A stretch of DNA of 37,173 bases from Corallochytrium limacisporum. Its lineage: Eukaryota; Opisthokonta. Positions 18,006 to 27,740 of the stretch are shown one piece after another (the stretch's first letter is position 1; every line of letters starts with the position of its first letter). The DNA lies in the NCBI GenBank assembly GCA_002811645.1, contig PDIP01000039.1, positions 47,061 to 84,233 of the forward strand. The letters run 5' to 3'. Both the position numbers and the translations under genes were made by a program. The notes below the pieces were generated by a model. The model was not told the DNA's origin and made no database searches. It was given only the letters and a program-made list of their open reading frames with translations.

Positions 18006-19136
18006 TCATGCGTTTGCGATGTATGCCTCCACAGATGGCAGGATCACCTTGCGGGACACTACAAGGTTAAGTTGTTTGTATGCTTTAGGTACCTCAGGGT
18101 CATTCAGACTTTCGACAACAATTTTCTGCTCCCCCGTTTCTTGAAGATGTTTGATGAGTGCTTCAGTTAGATCGTTCTCACCACTGAAGAGGATCTCACG
18201 GTGGAACTGTTTCTTTTCATCGACAAAGCTGGACATAACAATGAGGGCATCTAGCTTATGCTTCGTCTGGAACTCAGCCATCACACGTTCCAAGCTTTTC
18301 CCATCACCGACCCGCTTCTTGAACTCTTCCACAGTTTCATTGATGCTCGAAATTCCTACTCTACTCCGACCATTCGGGCTTGTCTGCTTATAGTCCATAC
18401 GGAGCAACTGTTTAACACTGAAGGTGCTCGTATCGGCACGTGCTCTTTGCAGCTGGTCAAAGAAGTCTTGGTCAGACATCTTCTCGAGCACTCCCTTGCG
18501 CAAAATGTTTGCCATTGCTATATCCTTTTCGGTGGCGCGTTGCGCCTCCGGCTTCATGCAAGCCGTGTCAAGAAGAATGGTACCGTGGGCCATGGTGCAC
18601 AATTCATGTTCAGTTGTGATATCCCCAGACCAACTCTGGTTCAGTTCTTCCATGACCAAAGACGAGCATGATCCAACCTTCTCGATGATACGGACCGCCT
18701 GAGGATGGGCCCCGGCGTCTTCATGATGGTCGATGATTTTTGTAACCTTGTCTCCGATATTGCCGAACTTTCTGTGCAAGGCATTGTGGTCCAGGAGCAC
18801 GATTTCTAGGCCCGGCGCATTCACAAGATCTTCTGCTGGTAAGTCATCGATGAAGAATAAGTTTTCTGCATCCATATCACACTTTCGGAAGAGGAAATCA
18901 ATGTTGGGGCGCAAGTGGATATCTTCCATTGGAATCTGAACTACGGGAATATGTACTTCATTGTCACCCTTACTAGTCAGGAACCCGGTGTAGGCAGCGG
19001 CCAGCGCACTGACTACTGAATCTTGGTCTGCAGACTCATTACCAATATACACGCAGCAGCGACTCACTGTCTTCAAAAACTTCAGATCCTTTAACGTGCC
19101 CACACGGGCCAGAAACTGAGCCAGCGATCTCGTCAT
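18006..19136 (-). CDS. PPX1: Exopolyphosphatase, DHH-DHHA2 (PPX1/Prune family)
   Basis: The 376-residue enzyme fits the PPX1/Prune group, which cleaves terminal phosphate from polyphosphate or short oligophosphates and nucleotides using divalent metal. The four metal-site motifs are visible: GNESADQDS (32-40), IDD (96-98), LLDHN (114-118) with the hallmark IIDHHED (134-140), and LLDT (188-191). Residues from about 215 make the DHHA2 domain. Animal Prune proteins have DHR in place of DHH; here DHH is kept and the length is close to yeast PPX1, so this is more likely an active exopolyphosphatase. Its stop lies 75 bp from the convergent FIGL1 stop. The ATG at 19136 is the first in frame. Confidence 0.9.
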   Translation of the reverse strand: MTRSLAQFLARVGTLKDLKFLKTVSRCCVYIGNESADQDSVVSALAAAYTGFLTSKGDNEVHIPVVQIPMEDIHLRPNIDFLFRKCDMDAENLFFIDDLPAEDLVNAPGLEIVLLDHNALHRKFGNIGDKVTKIIDHHEDAGAHPQAVRIIEKVGSCSSLVMEELNQSWSGDITTEHELCTMAHGTILLDTACMKPEAQRATEKDIAMANILRKGVLEKMSDQDFFDQLQRARADTSTFSVKQLLRMDYKQTSPNGRSRVGISSINETVEEFKKRVGDGKSLERVMAEFQTKHKLDALIVMSSFVDEKKQFHREILFSGENDLTEALIKHLQETGEQKIVVESLNDPEVPKAYKQLNLVVSRKVILPSVEAYIANA

Positions 19137-19821
19137 TTGCGCTGGCCTGGTTCCATGTCTGTATGGGGAACTTTAGCTCCGGCTGTGGGGTTCCCATACT
19201 GGCTGATCTAAGTCACCATCGCCTGTGGAAGGGGTCCATCCTTTGCTGTGTGGATGTGTACCCTGACCTACCTTCAAGCCTGGAAGAATGGATCTATCGT
19301 CCTATCTATGCCGTTCCTACCTTCCGCTACGATTCCGTGCTGCACCGTTCCAATCACCCTCCCTCGTCGTTCCCTTCGCTCAAATGCCGAAGTGTTTACC
19401 TGCACTCATGGCTCAGCCCGGTGGCAGAGGGATAGCCTCGCGTGTGTCCGCCTTCCCCAGAGTCAATATACGAAGCGATCGTACCCGGTGGCGAAGGAGA
19501 GAAATGGAGGGGCCAGCAGGTGGTATCCCTGAGACCCACCAGAAACTGCCCAGCAGCCACGGCAGCCACACCGCTGGCTTCCCTTGCCATCTCTGAAACA
19601 TTCTAGAGTACCCCACCACGCGAACCGACTGGACTAGCAAAATGTCCTTGGATTTGGTTTGTATTACATTCACTATGGAGAAGTGAAGATGAGTACATTC
19701 ACTATTGCCCCTCACAGGTGCAGCAAGTGCAACTGTAAACTGTTGTCCAGTGACCAGCTGAAGAAAGTGGTGATACAGAGATCTTTGCAGGCATGTACAT
19801 GATATATTCGTATGCAGTGTT
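19137..19821. other. intergenic region upstream of the exopolyphosphatase gene
   Basis: The 685-bp gap between two minus-strand genes shows no recognisable coding family, RNA gene or repeat. Short overlapping plus-strand frames at 19163-19596 look incidental. Confidence 0.45.
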
Positions 19822-21267
19822 TCAGAGTTTGGCCTTCTGCTGCACTTCAAAGTCGCTTGCCATATTGGACCACGACTTGATCAAATGGTGTGCGATGGCA
19901 TACTTAGGAGGGACCCAGTAGTTGCTTCGGTGGCCAAACATGTCACGCACCTCCTCCTTCGTAAACCACCGAGCGGCCTCAATCTCTTCTTCCTGGATGG
20001 TGATGGCTTCCGTCTCTGCAAACCCAATGCACCCAATCATCATCTGCATTGGATATGGCCAGGGTTGATTGCTGTGGTAACGCACAGGTCCCACAACAAC
20101 ACCAGTTTCTTCCTTGATCTCCCGCCGTACTGCAGCCTCTAGACTTTCGCCACCTTCGACGAAGCCAGATAAACAAGTGTACATTCCCGTAGGCATGCCC
20201 TTGTTTCGGCCAAGTAGACATCTGCTGCCATCCTTGCTGACCACCAAGGTGATGACGACGGGATCAGTTCGTGGGTAGTGCGTATTGGTCAAAACCTTAC
20301 GAGTTGGACACGCCGGATCCGTGCATTCCAGCTTGTGACCTGCCTCCACAACAGCGCTCTGGCTGCCACATTTTGGGCAGTAGACATGTGCCTTCTGCCA
20401 TTCTAGCAAAGCGCGCGCATAGGCAACTATGGACGCATCATACTGATTCAGATTGAACAAGCGACGATCGTGCACACCTGCGTAAATAGCATTCCGTGCT
20501 GCGGTGTCAAATGGCTTCTCCTGCTCAAAGGCCCAGAAGGTGTTGCCCCTATGTTCGTCGATGCCGAGAAAGACCCAGTGCTTCAGTGACATGACGTCAA
20601 CAGCCGGTTTCTGGCTGCGGAGGTCAAGCCCGGTTTGCCAACAAATTGCAACATTCTTGGATTCGACGCTGGTCGCGACCAAGGGGGCCCCGTCCCGGAA
20701 TACCAAGAACCGAGCATTCACCTCCTTAACTGCATTCTTTAGCCATGCCGCATCCTTCCGGTAGTCAGCAGAGCGATCAAAGGTAGTTTTCATGGCCGGT
20801 GAGAAAAAATTGGGCTTGCTAGGAGCAAGACCCACACTCAGCAGACGCTCCCTCTCTGACATAGTCTTGTCCTGTATGGAAAGGTCATCCTCATCGAGAA
20901 AAGATCCGCCAGTGGCTGCCTGCTTCAGGACTTGAACCACTCGCTTATGTCCCCAAAATTTAGCAACGTCTTCAGCAGTCTGTCCCGAATCATTGACAAG
21001 CAGTGGATCTGCACCGCAGCGGACCAATGTCTGCACCACGGCGACATTTCCTAGTCGCGATGCAAGCATTAACAATGTCCAACCTCTCATATCCTCTCCT
21101 GGCACAGTGTCCGGATCAATGCCATTACGGACCAGTTTTTCCACTGTCGCGCTCTCACCCCTGAGGACAGCGGCAGTTATTTGCCGGTCCCAGTTTGCTT
21201 GGTTCCTCATACTATTCATGGCTGGTTTCCGATTTCTGCTCCCTGCACCAGACCTTGTGCATGCCAT
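19822..21267 (-). CDS. NUDT12: NUDT12-like NADH/NAD-capped RNA pyrophosphatase with ankyrin repeats and PTS1
   Basis: The 481-residue protein has the NUDT12 architecture. Ankyrin repeats span about residues 28-118, followed by the NUDIX-like N domain and a C4 zinc ribbon (C297, C300, C315, C320). The Nudix hydrolase domain has a complete box (368-390, GFVEGG...REIKEETGV) followed by the NADH-diphosphatase signature SNQPWPYP (399-406). NUDT12 hydrolyses NADH/NADPH and removes NAD caps from RNA. The protein ends in AKL, a variant peroxisomal targeting signal type 1, matching the peroxisomal location of the family. Start codons at residues 1, 17 and 20 are all possible; the first is used. It diverges from the RWD-RING gene over 599 bp. 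Confidence 0.95.
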   Translation of the reverse strand: MACTRSGAGSRNRKPAMNSMRNQANWDRQITAAVLRGESATVEKLVRNGIDPDTVPGEDMRGWTLLMLASRLGNVAVVQTLVRCGADPLLVNDSGQTAEDVAKFWGHKRVVQVLKQAATGGSFLDEDDLSIQDKTMSERERLLSVGLAPSKPNFFSPAMKTTFDRSADYRKDAAWLKNAVKEVNARFLVFRDGAPLVATSVESKNVAICWQTGLDLRSQKPAVDVMSLKHWVFLGIDEHRGNTFWAFEQEKPFDTAARNAIYAGVHDRRLFNLNQYDASIVAYARALLEWQKAHVYCPKCGSQSAVVEAGHKLECTDPACPTRKVLTNTHYPRTDPVVITLVVSKDGSRCLLGRNKGMPTGMYTCLSGFVEGGESLEAAVRREIKEETGVVVGPVRYHSNQPWPYPMQMMIGCIGFAETEAITIQEEEIEAARWFTKEEVRDMFGHRSNYWVPPKYAIAHHLIKSWSNMASDFEVQQKAKL

Positions 21268-21866
21268 AGTAATGGCTCAGTGTGGCAGAGAAGTACTCTG
21301 TCTTGAAGTACCAATGGAAACATCACGTTGTGTGAATAACCCACCCTTACCCAATACCAAGGCGTATACTACTAGTCGAAATGACATGAGATCTTCTTAA
21401 TCTACTTCATTTCTACGCAGTCGAATTGTCCACCCTCAGCTGATCTGTACCCTTCCGTCTGCCGGTTCGTGTAGCGCCCGTGCACGCTAAAATTAGCAAC
21501 CGGCTACGAGACTGGTAGATTATCTATGAAGCGTGGGGCCCCTCCCTTCACAACCTGCTTTCCTCCGTCACTGCCATCGAGAGCCAATAATTAGGCCCCG
21601 GATTCGGAGCTTGGCGAAGAGCACCACGGGTGGGTCTCCGCGGTGAGGAACCGAGAATTAGAACCCGTGTGCCAGACCAAGACAGAACACCTACTCCAAG
21701 GGACACGCATGTACGAAAGTACTATTTCAGTGGCACATTAAGCAAGGAGAACATGCTCAATACCATAAGCAGAATAGCATACTCACAATGAAATAGACAT
21801 CATACTTTGTACAGCATGCTACTGAAGACGTTTAGGATCCCAGTTCGTTGATCAGACGGGAACACT
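21268..21866. other. divergent intergenic region NUDT12/RWD-RING
   Basis: The 599-bp region should hold both promoters. It contains a nested inverted repeat at 21461-21504 (listed separately), a G/C-rich stretch near 21530-21640 and AT-rich DNA just before 21867. I see no coding family or RNA gene. Confidence 0.45.
21461..21504 (+). repeat. nested inverted repeat (two-tier hairpin)
   Basis: The outer arms GCCGGTT (21461-21467) and AACCGGC (21498-21504) are exact complements. The inner arms TAGCG (21472-21476) and CGCTA (21485-21489) nest within them. The result is a 44-nt potential stem-loop with an internal loop, in the NUDT12/RWD-RING promoter region. Confidence 0.5.
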
Positions 21867-22631
21867 ATGACTGAACTTCAAGCCCAGATGGAAGAATGGG
21901 CTATGGAGCTGGAAATGCTGCAATCTATTTATCCTGACGAAGTAGAGTTGCTGCATGATTGGACAGATACAGATGACAACGGATTTCGCATTCATCTGCA
22001 CCCAAGGACAGGGGATGACGAGGATGCACGACTGCTGCTTATTATCCTGCGCTTCGACATGAAGAGAGCAGATGGAACAGTGAATGTAGACATTGAGAAA
22101 AGCCGTGGATTAGACCCAGACGAATACACAAAACTCTTGGTTAAATCGAGGGATGATTTGCTGGAAGGTAAAACCTTATACGAGTGCATTGAAGACGCAC
22201 AAAGTTATTTGACAGATTGTAATGATCGGCCGGGAGGGGTGTGTGCCATTTGTCTGGAACCATCTGATGCGAGACCTGAGATGAAGAAGACTTCATGCTA
22301 CCACCTCATGCACAAGCGCTGTCTCGGTAAATGGTTAAACTACATGACAGAGTACACTGAGAAGGGAGTGCCGTGCCCGGTCTGTGGCCGTCCCATTGAC
22401 GTCAGTGATGTTTCACCTGTACCGCCATTAGAGTCTGCATGGGACGCTAAAACCTCCCGGACAGCAGATATCCCAGACTCGATACGTACTTTGCAGGATG
22501 AGAGGGGGAAACTCTTTCAAATTCAAAGGGCTAAAGGTGGCATCATTGACAAGGATATGAGAGAGAATGTCTTTGTTCTCACATCATCTTCACATGGACA
22601 GCAATCAGAATCGAGTTCCGAGCGAATGTAA
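21867..22631 (+). CDS. RNF25: RNF25-like RWD-RING E3 ubiquitin ligase
   Basis: The 254-residue protein has an N-terminal RWD domain (about 8-118: ELEMLQSIYPDEVEL, then GLDPDEY, and LYECIEDAQSYLTD) and a RING-H2 type finger. The zinc ligands are C126, C129, C144, H146, H149, C152, C170 and C173. Order, spacing and the KTSCYHLMHKRCLGKW block match RNF25/AO7, an E3 that pairs with UBE2D/E enzymes and acts in stalled-ribosome signalling in animals. It lacks the long C-terminus of animal RNF25 (about 459 residues). It also lacks the YPxxxP motif usual in RWD domains, having an acidic/basic stretch there instead. The C-terminal 70 residues are polar and Ser-rich. Its stop lies 270 bp from that of the convergent desaturase. 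Confidence 0.87.
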   Translation: MTELQAQMEEWAMELEMLQSIYPDEVELLHDWTDTDDNGFRIHLHPRTGDDEDARLLLIILRFDMKRADGTVNVDIEKSRGLDPDEYTKLLVKSRDDLLEGKTLYECIEDAQSYLTDCNDRPGGVCAICLEPSDARPEMKKTSCYHLMHKRCLGKWLNYMTEYTEKGVPCPVCGRPIDVSDVSPVPPLESAWDAKTSRTADIPDSIRTLQDERGKLFQIQRAKGGIIDKDMRENVFVLTSSSHGQQSESSSERM

Positions 22632-22901
22632 CCGCATTTGTAGTTAAAGAAATCTTTCATATAGTTAGCATCGACATAAACTCATAAAACATCACCATCC
22701 TGTATCCAGTTGCTATTAGAGAATCCAATACTTATGTATTGATGAACAGTTGTGTATGTAACTAAATCGACGTCACTTTCTTACTGTGAACTCGCTGATA
22801 CCTAGACCACTTGCAACAAACTATGGTGTGCCGAGTGTTCCGTCAAGGTCTGGAGACCGGCTGCTGGTTGTGTTTGCTGCCTGTATGGATGCAAATCAGT
22901 C

Positions 22902-24626
22902 TTAGAACTGCTTGACCTTTTCCTGGTATTGCGGATCATCCAGCTGCGGGTGATCATAGAAGGGTACCTTCCACCACAAGAGCCATGCGTTCCAGTAGAT
23001 ACCCCAGACCACCTTTAGAGTCATCAGAGGGTACCGCACCAGGACCCAGAGAAGGTTGGACTGAGTCACAGGCATTTCTTTAAGTGTCATGTATGCATGG
23101 AAGTCCATCTTACTAAGGGACTCTACTTTGGGGGACTCCCCGTCAGCGGTCATCTCTTCCTTCGGAATAGCATGCATTTTCCAGCTCACGTAAGCCTTTT
23201 CCTTAGGCTCAGTGTAGCCGATAGTGTACACATAGTTCATGGACATGAACGGGCTGACATGCATCTTCTTTTTCTGCATGTCGACAAAGGGACCGTCAGG
23301 GGCGTTCTGGGCCACCACAGGATGTACATACCAGCACTTCTCTCCCCACGGTGTGTTGGTGATCTCGCTGACCATAGCGACAAACTTATCTTGCTCATCA
23401 TAGCAATAATAGTAAGATACCGGATTAAAGTGCAACCCGAAATAAGACCAGTGGGTCAGCAGAAACACCCTACCTTGCCCCAGATCAATACCTGTCTCCT
23501 TCAGTACACGTTCCTTGACCTTCGCAGGCTCTAGGTACCAACTCTTCTTGAAATTGGCAACTGCAAACTTACTACCAAAGTTATCGTTTGATGAATAGAG
23601 CCAGTAGTCGTCAAACATGAAGTCAATTTCATCGTTTAGCTCTATGTACATCATGTACATGTCATACTTGAAAGCCCACTTCGTGGGGCTAACACGGTTA
23701 TGGTAGACCTGACCATAGTAGATTTTGTTCTGCGGGTACTTCAGAAGGCGCTTTTCGAGAACCTTCCAGTTTGGCTCCTTCAGGTCCCAGATAATACCGA
23801 AAGCTTCCATTATCTGCAGAGCATTGTACGTCATGTCAATCTCATACCAGCGTAAGCCGGCACGGCTCATGGCGGCATACGCATGGTGATTGTTATGCCA
23901 ACCCTCTCCCAGTGTCACCAACGCCAGCCAGAAGTTGTTGCGCGTGTTATCGTCCGTGCGATAGCGTTTCTCTCCCCAGACATGTGCAAGCGAGTTAATG
24001 GTATACGTAAAGTGCCACAGCAGAATCTGGGCCACAAATACTCCCCAGATGAACACAGAAGGGCCGCCAAAGTAACCCATTGCCGCAGCAAAGAATAGAA
24101 AGGGCACGTAGTGGTATCGCTCGACAAACCAAAGTTCAGGGTACTTTTTTATGTCACGAATGTAGGTCTCTGGGGTGTGAGAGTACTCATCACTGAGCAG
24201 AAACCAACCAAAGTGGCTCCACAAGAGACCATGTCGCACTGGAGAATGGGCATCTTCTTCCTCCTCAGAGTGGCGATGATGGTGACGGTGCCATGCAGCC
24301 CACCAAAGGGGACCCTTCTGCAGGCACATGCACCCGAGTATGCTAAAGACAAACTGTGCTGGCCGGCTGGTACGGAAGCTGCGATGGCTAAAGTACCGAT
24401 GGTACAAGCCAGTAATGAAGAACATGCGTATCTCCACACTCAGCAGGCAGACTACGAGCATCTTCCAGCTGAAAGGGACAAAGAATGGTGTGACAATACC
24501 AAGAAGATGGAGGCCAAAGAAAGTGGCCGTAGCCATATCTAAGCTCACTGTTATCTCTTTCTGCTTGTGGACCACATCCCTGGGGACTCCCATTGTCTTC
24601 TTCGTGACCATGGCTTCAGCAACCAT
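22902..24626 (-). CDS. Membrane fatty-acyl desaturase fused to DUF1365
   Basis: One frame of 574 residues from the first ATG joins two families (the frame is open to 24698 but has no ATG there). The N-terminal part, residues about 25-285, is a stearoyl-CoA-type desaturase. It has hydrophobic segments and the three di-iron histidine boxes HRYFSH (76-81), HRHHH (113-117) and HNNHH (244-248), plus NSLAH. The C-terminal part, about 300-560, is DUF1365: the GQVYHNRVSP opening, GRVFLLTH, the FNPVSYYYCYD core, EITNTPWGEKCWYV, KKMHVSPFMSMNYVY, and the terminal PLMTLKVVWGIYWNAWLLW block. The desaturase would insert a double bond in an acyl chain at a membrane. DUF1365 has no assigned activity; in bacteria it commonly neighbours CFA-type methyltransferase and flavin oxidase genes. 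Both parts look complete, with no break at the joint. Confidence 0.92.
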   Translation of the reverse strand: MVAEAMVTKKTMGVPRDVVHKQKEITVSLDMATATFFGLHLLGIVTPFFVPFSWKMLVVCLLSVEIRMFFITGLYHRYFSHRSFRTSRPAQFVFSILGCMCLQKGPLWWAAWHRHHHRHSEEEEDAHSPVRHGLLWSHFGWFLLSDEYSHTPETYIRDIKKYPELWFVERYHYVPFLFFAAAMGYFGGPSVFIWGVFVAQILLWHFTYTINSLAHVWGEKRYRTDDNTRNNFWLALVTLGEGWHNNHHAYAAMSRAGLRWYEIDMTYNALQIMEAFGIIWDLKEPNWKVLEKRLLKYPQNKIYYGQVYHNRVSPTKWAFKYDMYMMYIELNDEIDFMFDDYWLYSSNDNFGSKFAVANFKKSWYLEPAKVKERVLKETGIDLGQGRVFLLTHWSYFGLHFNPVSYYYCYDEQDKFVAMVSEITNTPWGEKCWYVHPVVAQNAPDGPFVDMQKKKMHVSPFMSMNYVYTIGYTEPKEKAYVSWKMHAIPKEEMTADGESPKVESLSKMDFHAYMTLKEMPVTQSNLLWVLVRYPLMTLKVVWGIYWNAWLLWWKVPFYDHPQLDDPQYQEKVKQF

Positions 24627-25084
24627 ACCGACTTCCTGTATCCAGATGTCCCTGTCTGTTTGTATCTCTGAGATAGTTGTATGTCTGTACCGTCCCAACA
24701 GGAACCAGCTGCAGGGATGGCTAGTTCATGGCGCTAATCGAACAAATAAAATTGACTCCATAGAAGTTTTTCGTTTCGGACTCACCCAATGAGAAACACC
24801 GAAGATCGGATGTCATAGAGACCCCTCAGAGGCCCAAATACCCATTGCCGAGATCAGTTCTGACCAGTTCGCTTACATATCACCAGATAACCCAAGACAT
24901 TCCCCTCTGGTGTCATCAGTTGATGAGCAAGACAACTCAAAGCATTCGATGACATGGGCCCAAACTTGTGATCCTTCGGATATCGTATCAAGAGAGATCA
25001 GTGGTGTCTGCAACCAGAGAAACTTCACAACAGCGCTATTAGAGCATCCAGTTTCCGTTTGAATTCGTCAGTGGCGAGAATCGC

Positions 25085-25108
25085 GGGACGGGGCCAGAAG
25101 GGTGGGGG
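25085..25108 (+). other. G-quadruplex-type sequence
   Basis: Plus-strand G-tracts lie at 25085-25087, 25090-25093, 25100-25102 and 25104-25108, with loops of 2, 6 and 1 nt. Confidence 0.5.
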
Positions 25109-25509
25109 AAGGACACTTCGATTGCTCACCAAACTTCCTCTCCCCCATCGCCCTTCCGCTCAGGGCGGGTTGGGGGACTTCCTCTCCGGAGGAGACTCTG
25201 AATTTAAACAGTGGAAAAAGTTCCGGTCAATGATCGCGTGTGCCACGCACAGTGGTCGCATCAGGAAGCAACAACGTATTTCTGTTAAAACACCGGGCCA
25301 CAAAATATCACCGTAAGATGAGGAATACTGTTTCCTATTCGGATCGATGAACATCCAGATATGTGTCCAAGCATTGAACAGTGTGGCGGATCGCTTCCTT
25401 GCGCTTCTGTGGGTGTGGATGTCCCCTATTTTGATACCGTTTGAAGTGTATGAGAGGTGTTCCAATAAATGCGTACCATCTACCAATGGCTCCTCCATGT
25501 TTCTTCCTT

Positions 25510-25533
25510 CCCCCACCCCCCCTCCCTCCCCCC
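25510..25533 (-). other. G-quadruplex-type sequence next to the assembly gap
   Basis: The plus strand has four C-tracts of 5, 7, 3 and 6 nt separated by single bases, so the minus strand has four G-tracts with 1-nt loops, a very stable G4 pattern, 73 bp before the gap. Confidence 0.6.
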
Positions 25534-25606
25534 TTGTCTTTTTCATTCAAGCAAGTCCGAGTGAGATAGATACAGTGGGAGACAGAGAGAGAAACGAAGG
25601 TCCTTT

Positions 25607-25843
25607 NNNNNNNNNNNNNNNNNNNNNNNNNNNNNNNNNNNNNNNNNNNNNNNNNNNNNNNNNNNNNNNNNNNNNNNNNNNNNNNNNNNNNNNNNNNNNN
25701 NNNNNNNNNNNNNNNNNNNNNNNNNNNNNNNNNNNNNNNNNNNNNNNNNNNNNNNNNNNNNNNNNNNNNNNNNNNNNNNNNNNNNNNNNNNNNNNNNNNN
25801 NNNNNNNNNNNNNNNNNNNNNNNNNNNNNNNNNNNNNNNNNNN
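25607..25843. other. assembly gap (237 N)
   Basis: 237 undetermined bases. The left flank is purine-rich after a long C-rich tract and the right flank starts with GGGGGG, so the missing sequence is probably low-complexity. Confidence 0.99.
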
Positions 25844-27718
25844 GGGGGGAGTTGAGGGGAGGGAGCGCAAGCATGGGTTGGTGGTACTGGGTCATAGCTT
25901 TCGATCTTACAAGGGTTGCGACAGATTTTTGGGGCGGGCACCTCTGGCACACTTTGACGATTGCATAGCCGCCCTGCCTCGTCACGACCTTTGCACGCAC
26001 GCACAGTTTTCGAAATGGGAACTGGAGACCGCAGCAGCAGTTCGCAGTTTGCGTCCCTCCTAGCTCACCACTGAAGTCGTCGTGTCTCCTCTCCGCATTT
26101 CACAAAAGCGTGAACTTCAGTTGGAACTGTTGAACATTCAGTAGAAACCGACCGGTACTTGACCGTCCCTGACAAATCGCGCGGTATGGGCCCACCTGGC
26201 TCCAAACAGCCCCGGGGTTTTGACTTACGAGAAGGGAGGGCGGAGCCAGTCAGCAGCTGTGACTGTTTTGCGAATCGGAGGGCTCGGAGATCCAATGGTA
26301 GGGTACCTGGCCAAGGGAGAAGAGATTGGGCGCGGAAATTTTGAAGGGCGCTCGGTATTGAAAGTTTTCGTAAGTTCGCGTTGGCCTCCTCGCCGCCTCA
26401 AACAGTTCAGCTGCACGGAGGAAAAGGGGCCAAGGGAGCAAAAAACCTTCCTTTCGTGGGCAAAATCACACCAGAGATTTTGTCGGGTTCGTTGTGTTTT
26501 CCTTTTTTTTTTTTTGGTCCTTCCCACTTTCACCTGCCTTTCCGAACTTTTGTGCGCAGAATGCTCTGTGGACCCATGTCAGCGCCTGTCAGTCCTGTCA
26601 TTTTGTTGCATTGACTACAGTTGTATGGCAGTCTGACTGAGCACGATGGCCTGGATATTTCATCGGTGACCGGTCGAGGCGAGAGGCACACAGCGCAAAA
26701 CGGCGGACCTAGAAAGAGGGTCGCGGTGGGCAATTTACCACCGGGTCAGACAGCGATGTGGCTTGTTATTGCAATCAAAAAGTACCGGGACGCAGTGCCG
26801 GGTGAAAGTGTGAAGCAAAGTTGTGTTCTTCAGATCCAAGGGCACGGTTATTTGACACCAATCCTGCTTATTGGTGTTCTTCAGCAGGAAGCATCATGTT
26901 TGAATGAAAGAACATTGTCAACGATATGATGCAAGCACGGGTGTTGATGCGCGGAGGTAGCAAAATATGGTCAGGCTGTACGGGTTAACTATTGAACAAT
27001 GTCCAAAGTCGATGGGCCGTCGGCACTGCGGACAGGTGTTTGACAGCGGAGGTCTGTGTGACACCCACTGTTTCGTCCGGTACATACTCAGTGTCCAGCG
27101 GCTATTTGTCTCCTGCGTACGAAGGTGCCCTCTGTATAGATGCTGGACCCTCCCCCTGCGGCCCCAAAGGTCATCCCACCTTGCCTGTGGCGGCAGGGGA
27201 CGGAATATTCTGCTGCCAGAGGGTGATTGTGAGACGATAGGCCAAGGAAGTAAACACAAGACAAATGGTTCAGAGGATTGCGTATCCACTGCTCGGCATC
27301 TGCCCAGGAACTCGGACATGATGGCCTATCACAACCATAAAACGGAGAATGGCGTTGGACGATGAAGCGCTGACTGCCATTGACCGGATTGCAATTGACC
27401 GATGGTGACAGGTAACCGGTGGGATCGTCAAAATGTGAGGAACTGTTACCACTTTTCTTAGTCCTGAACAGACAGGCAAAGGTGGACAATTCAGTGTATG
27501 ATGTGGCCGCCATCCTTGCCATAGATCTTCACCGAATGAAACATATACATCATCGTTCAACAGTGCCTGGACTAGTCACTAGTGTTCCCTATGAAGTTGA
27601 TGTCCACGTTGAGATTTCGAGGGGTGAGTCAATCACGAAATTTTGATTTTCGTTAATACTCTATTAAGGAGGCGTCGAAAATCAGTTGGTACAATTTGGC
27701 TTTGAAAAGCAGCTATAG

Positions 27719-27740
27719 TCAAGGTATTGGCATACCTTGA
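27719..27740 (+). repeat. 9-bp perfect palindrome with 4-nt loop
   Basis: TCAAGGTAT (27719-27727) and ATACCTTGA (27732-27740) are exact complements around TGGC, 197 bp before the methyltransferase ATG. A second palindrome, CTGATCAG, follows at 27750-27757. Confidence 0.6.

Noticed and set aside
25347-26063. Open frames spanning the run of N
   Set aside because: They are open only because undetermined bases contain no stops.
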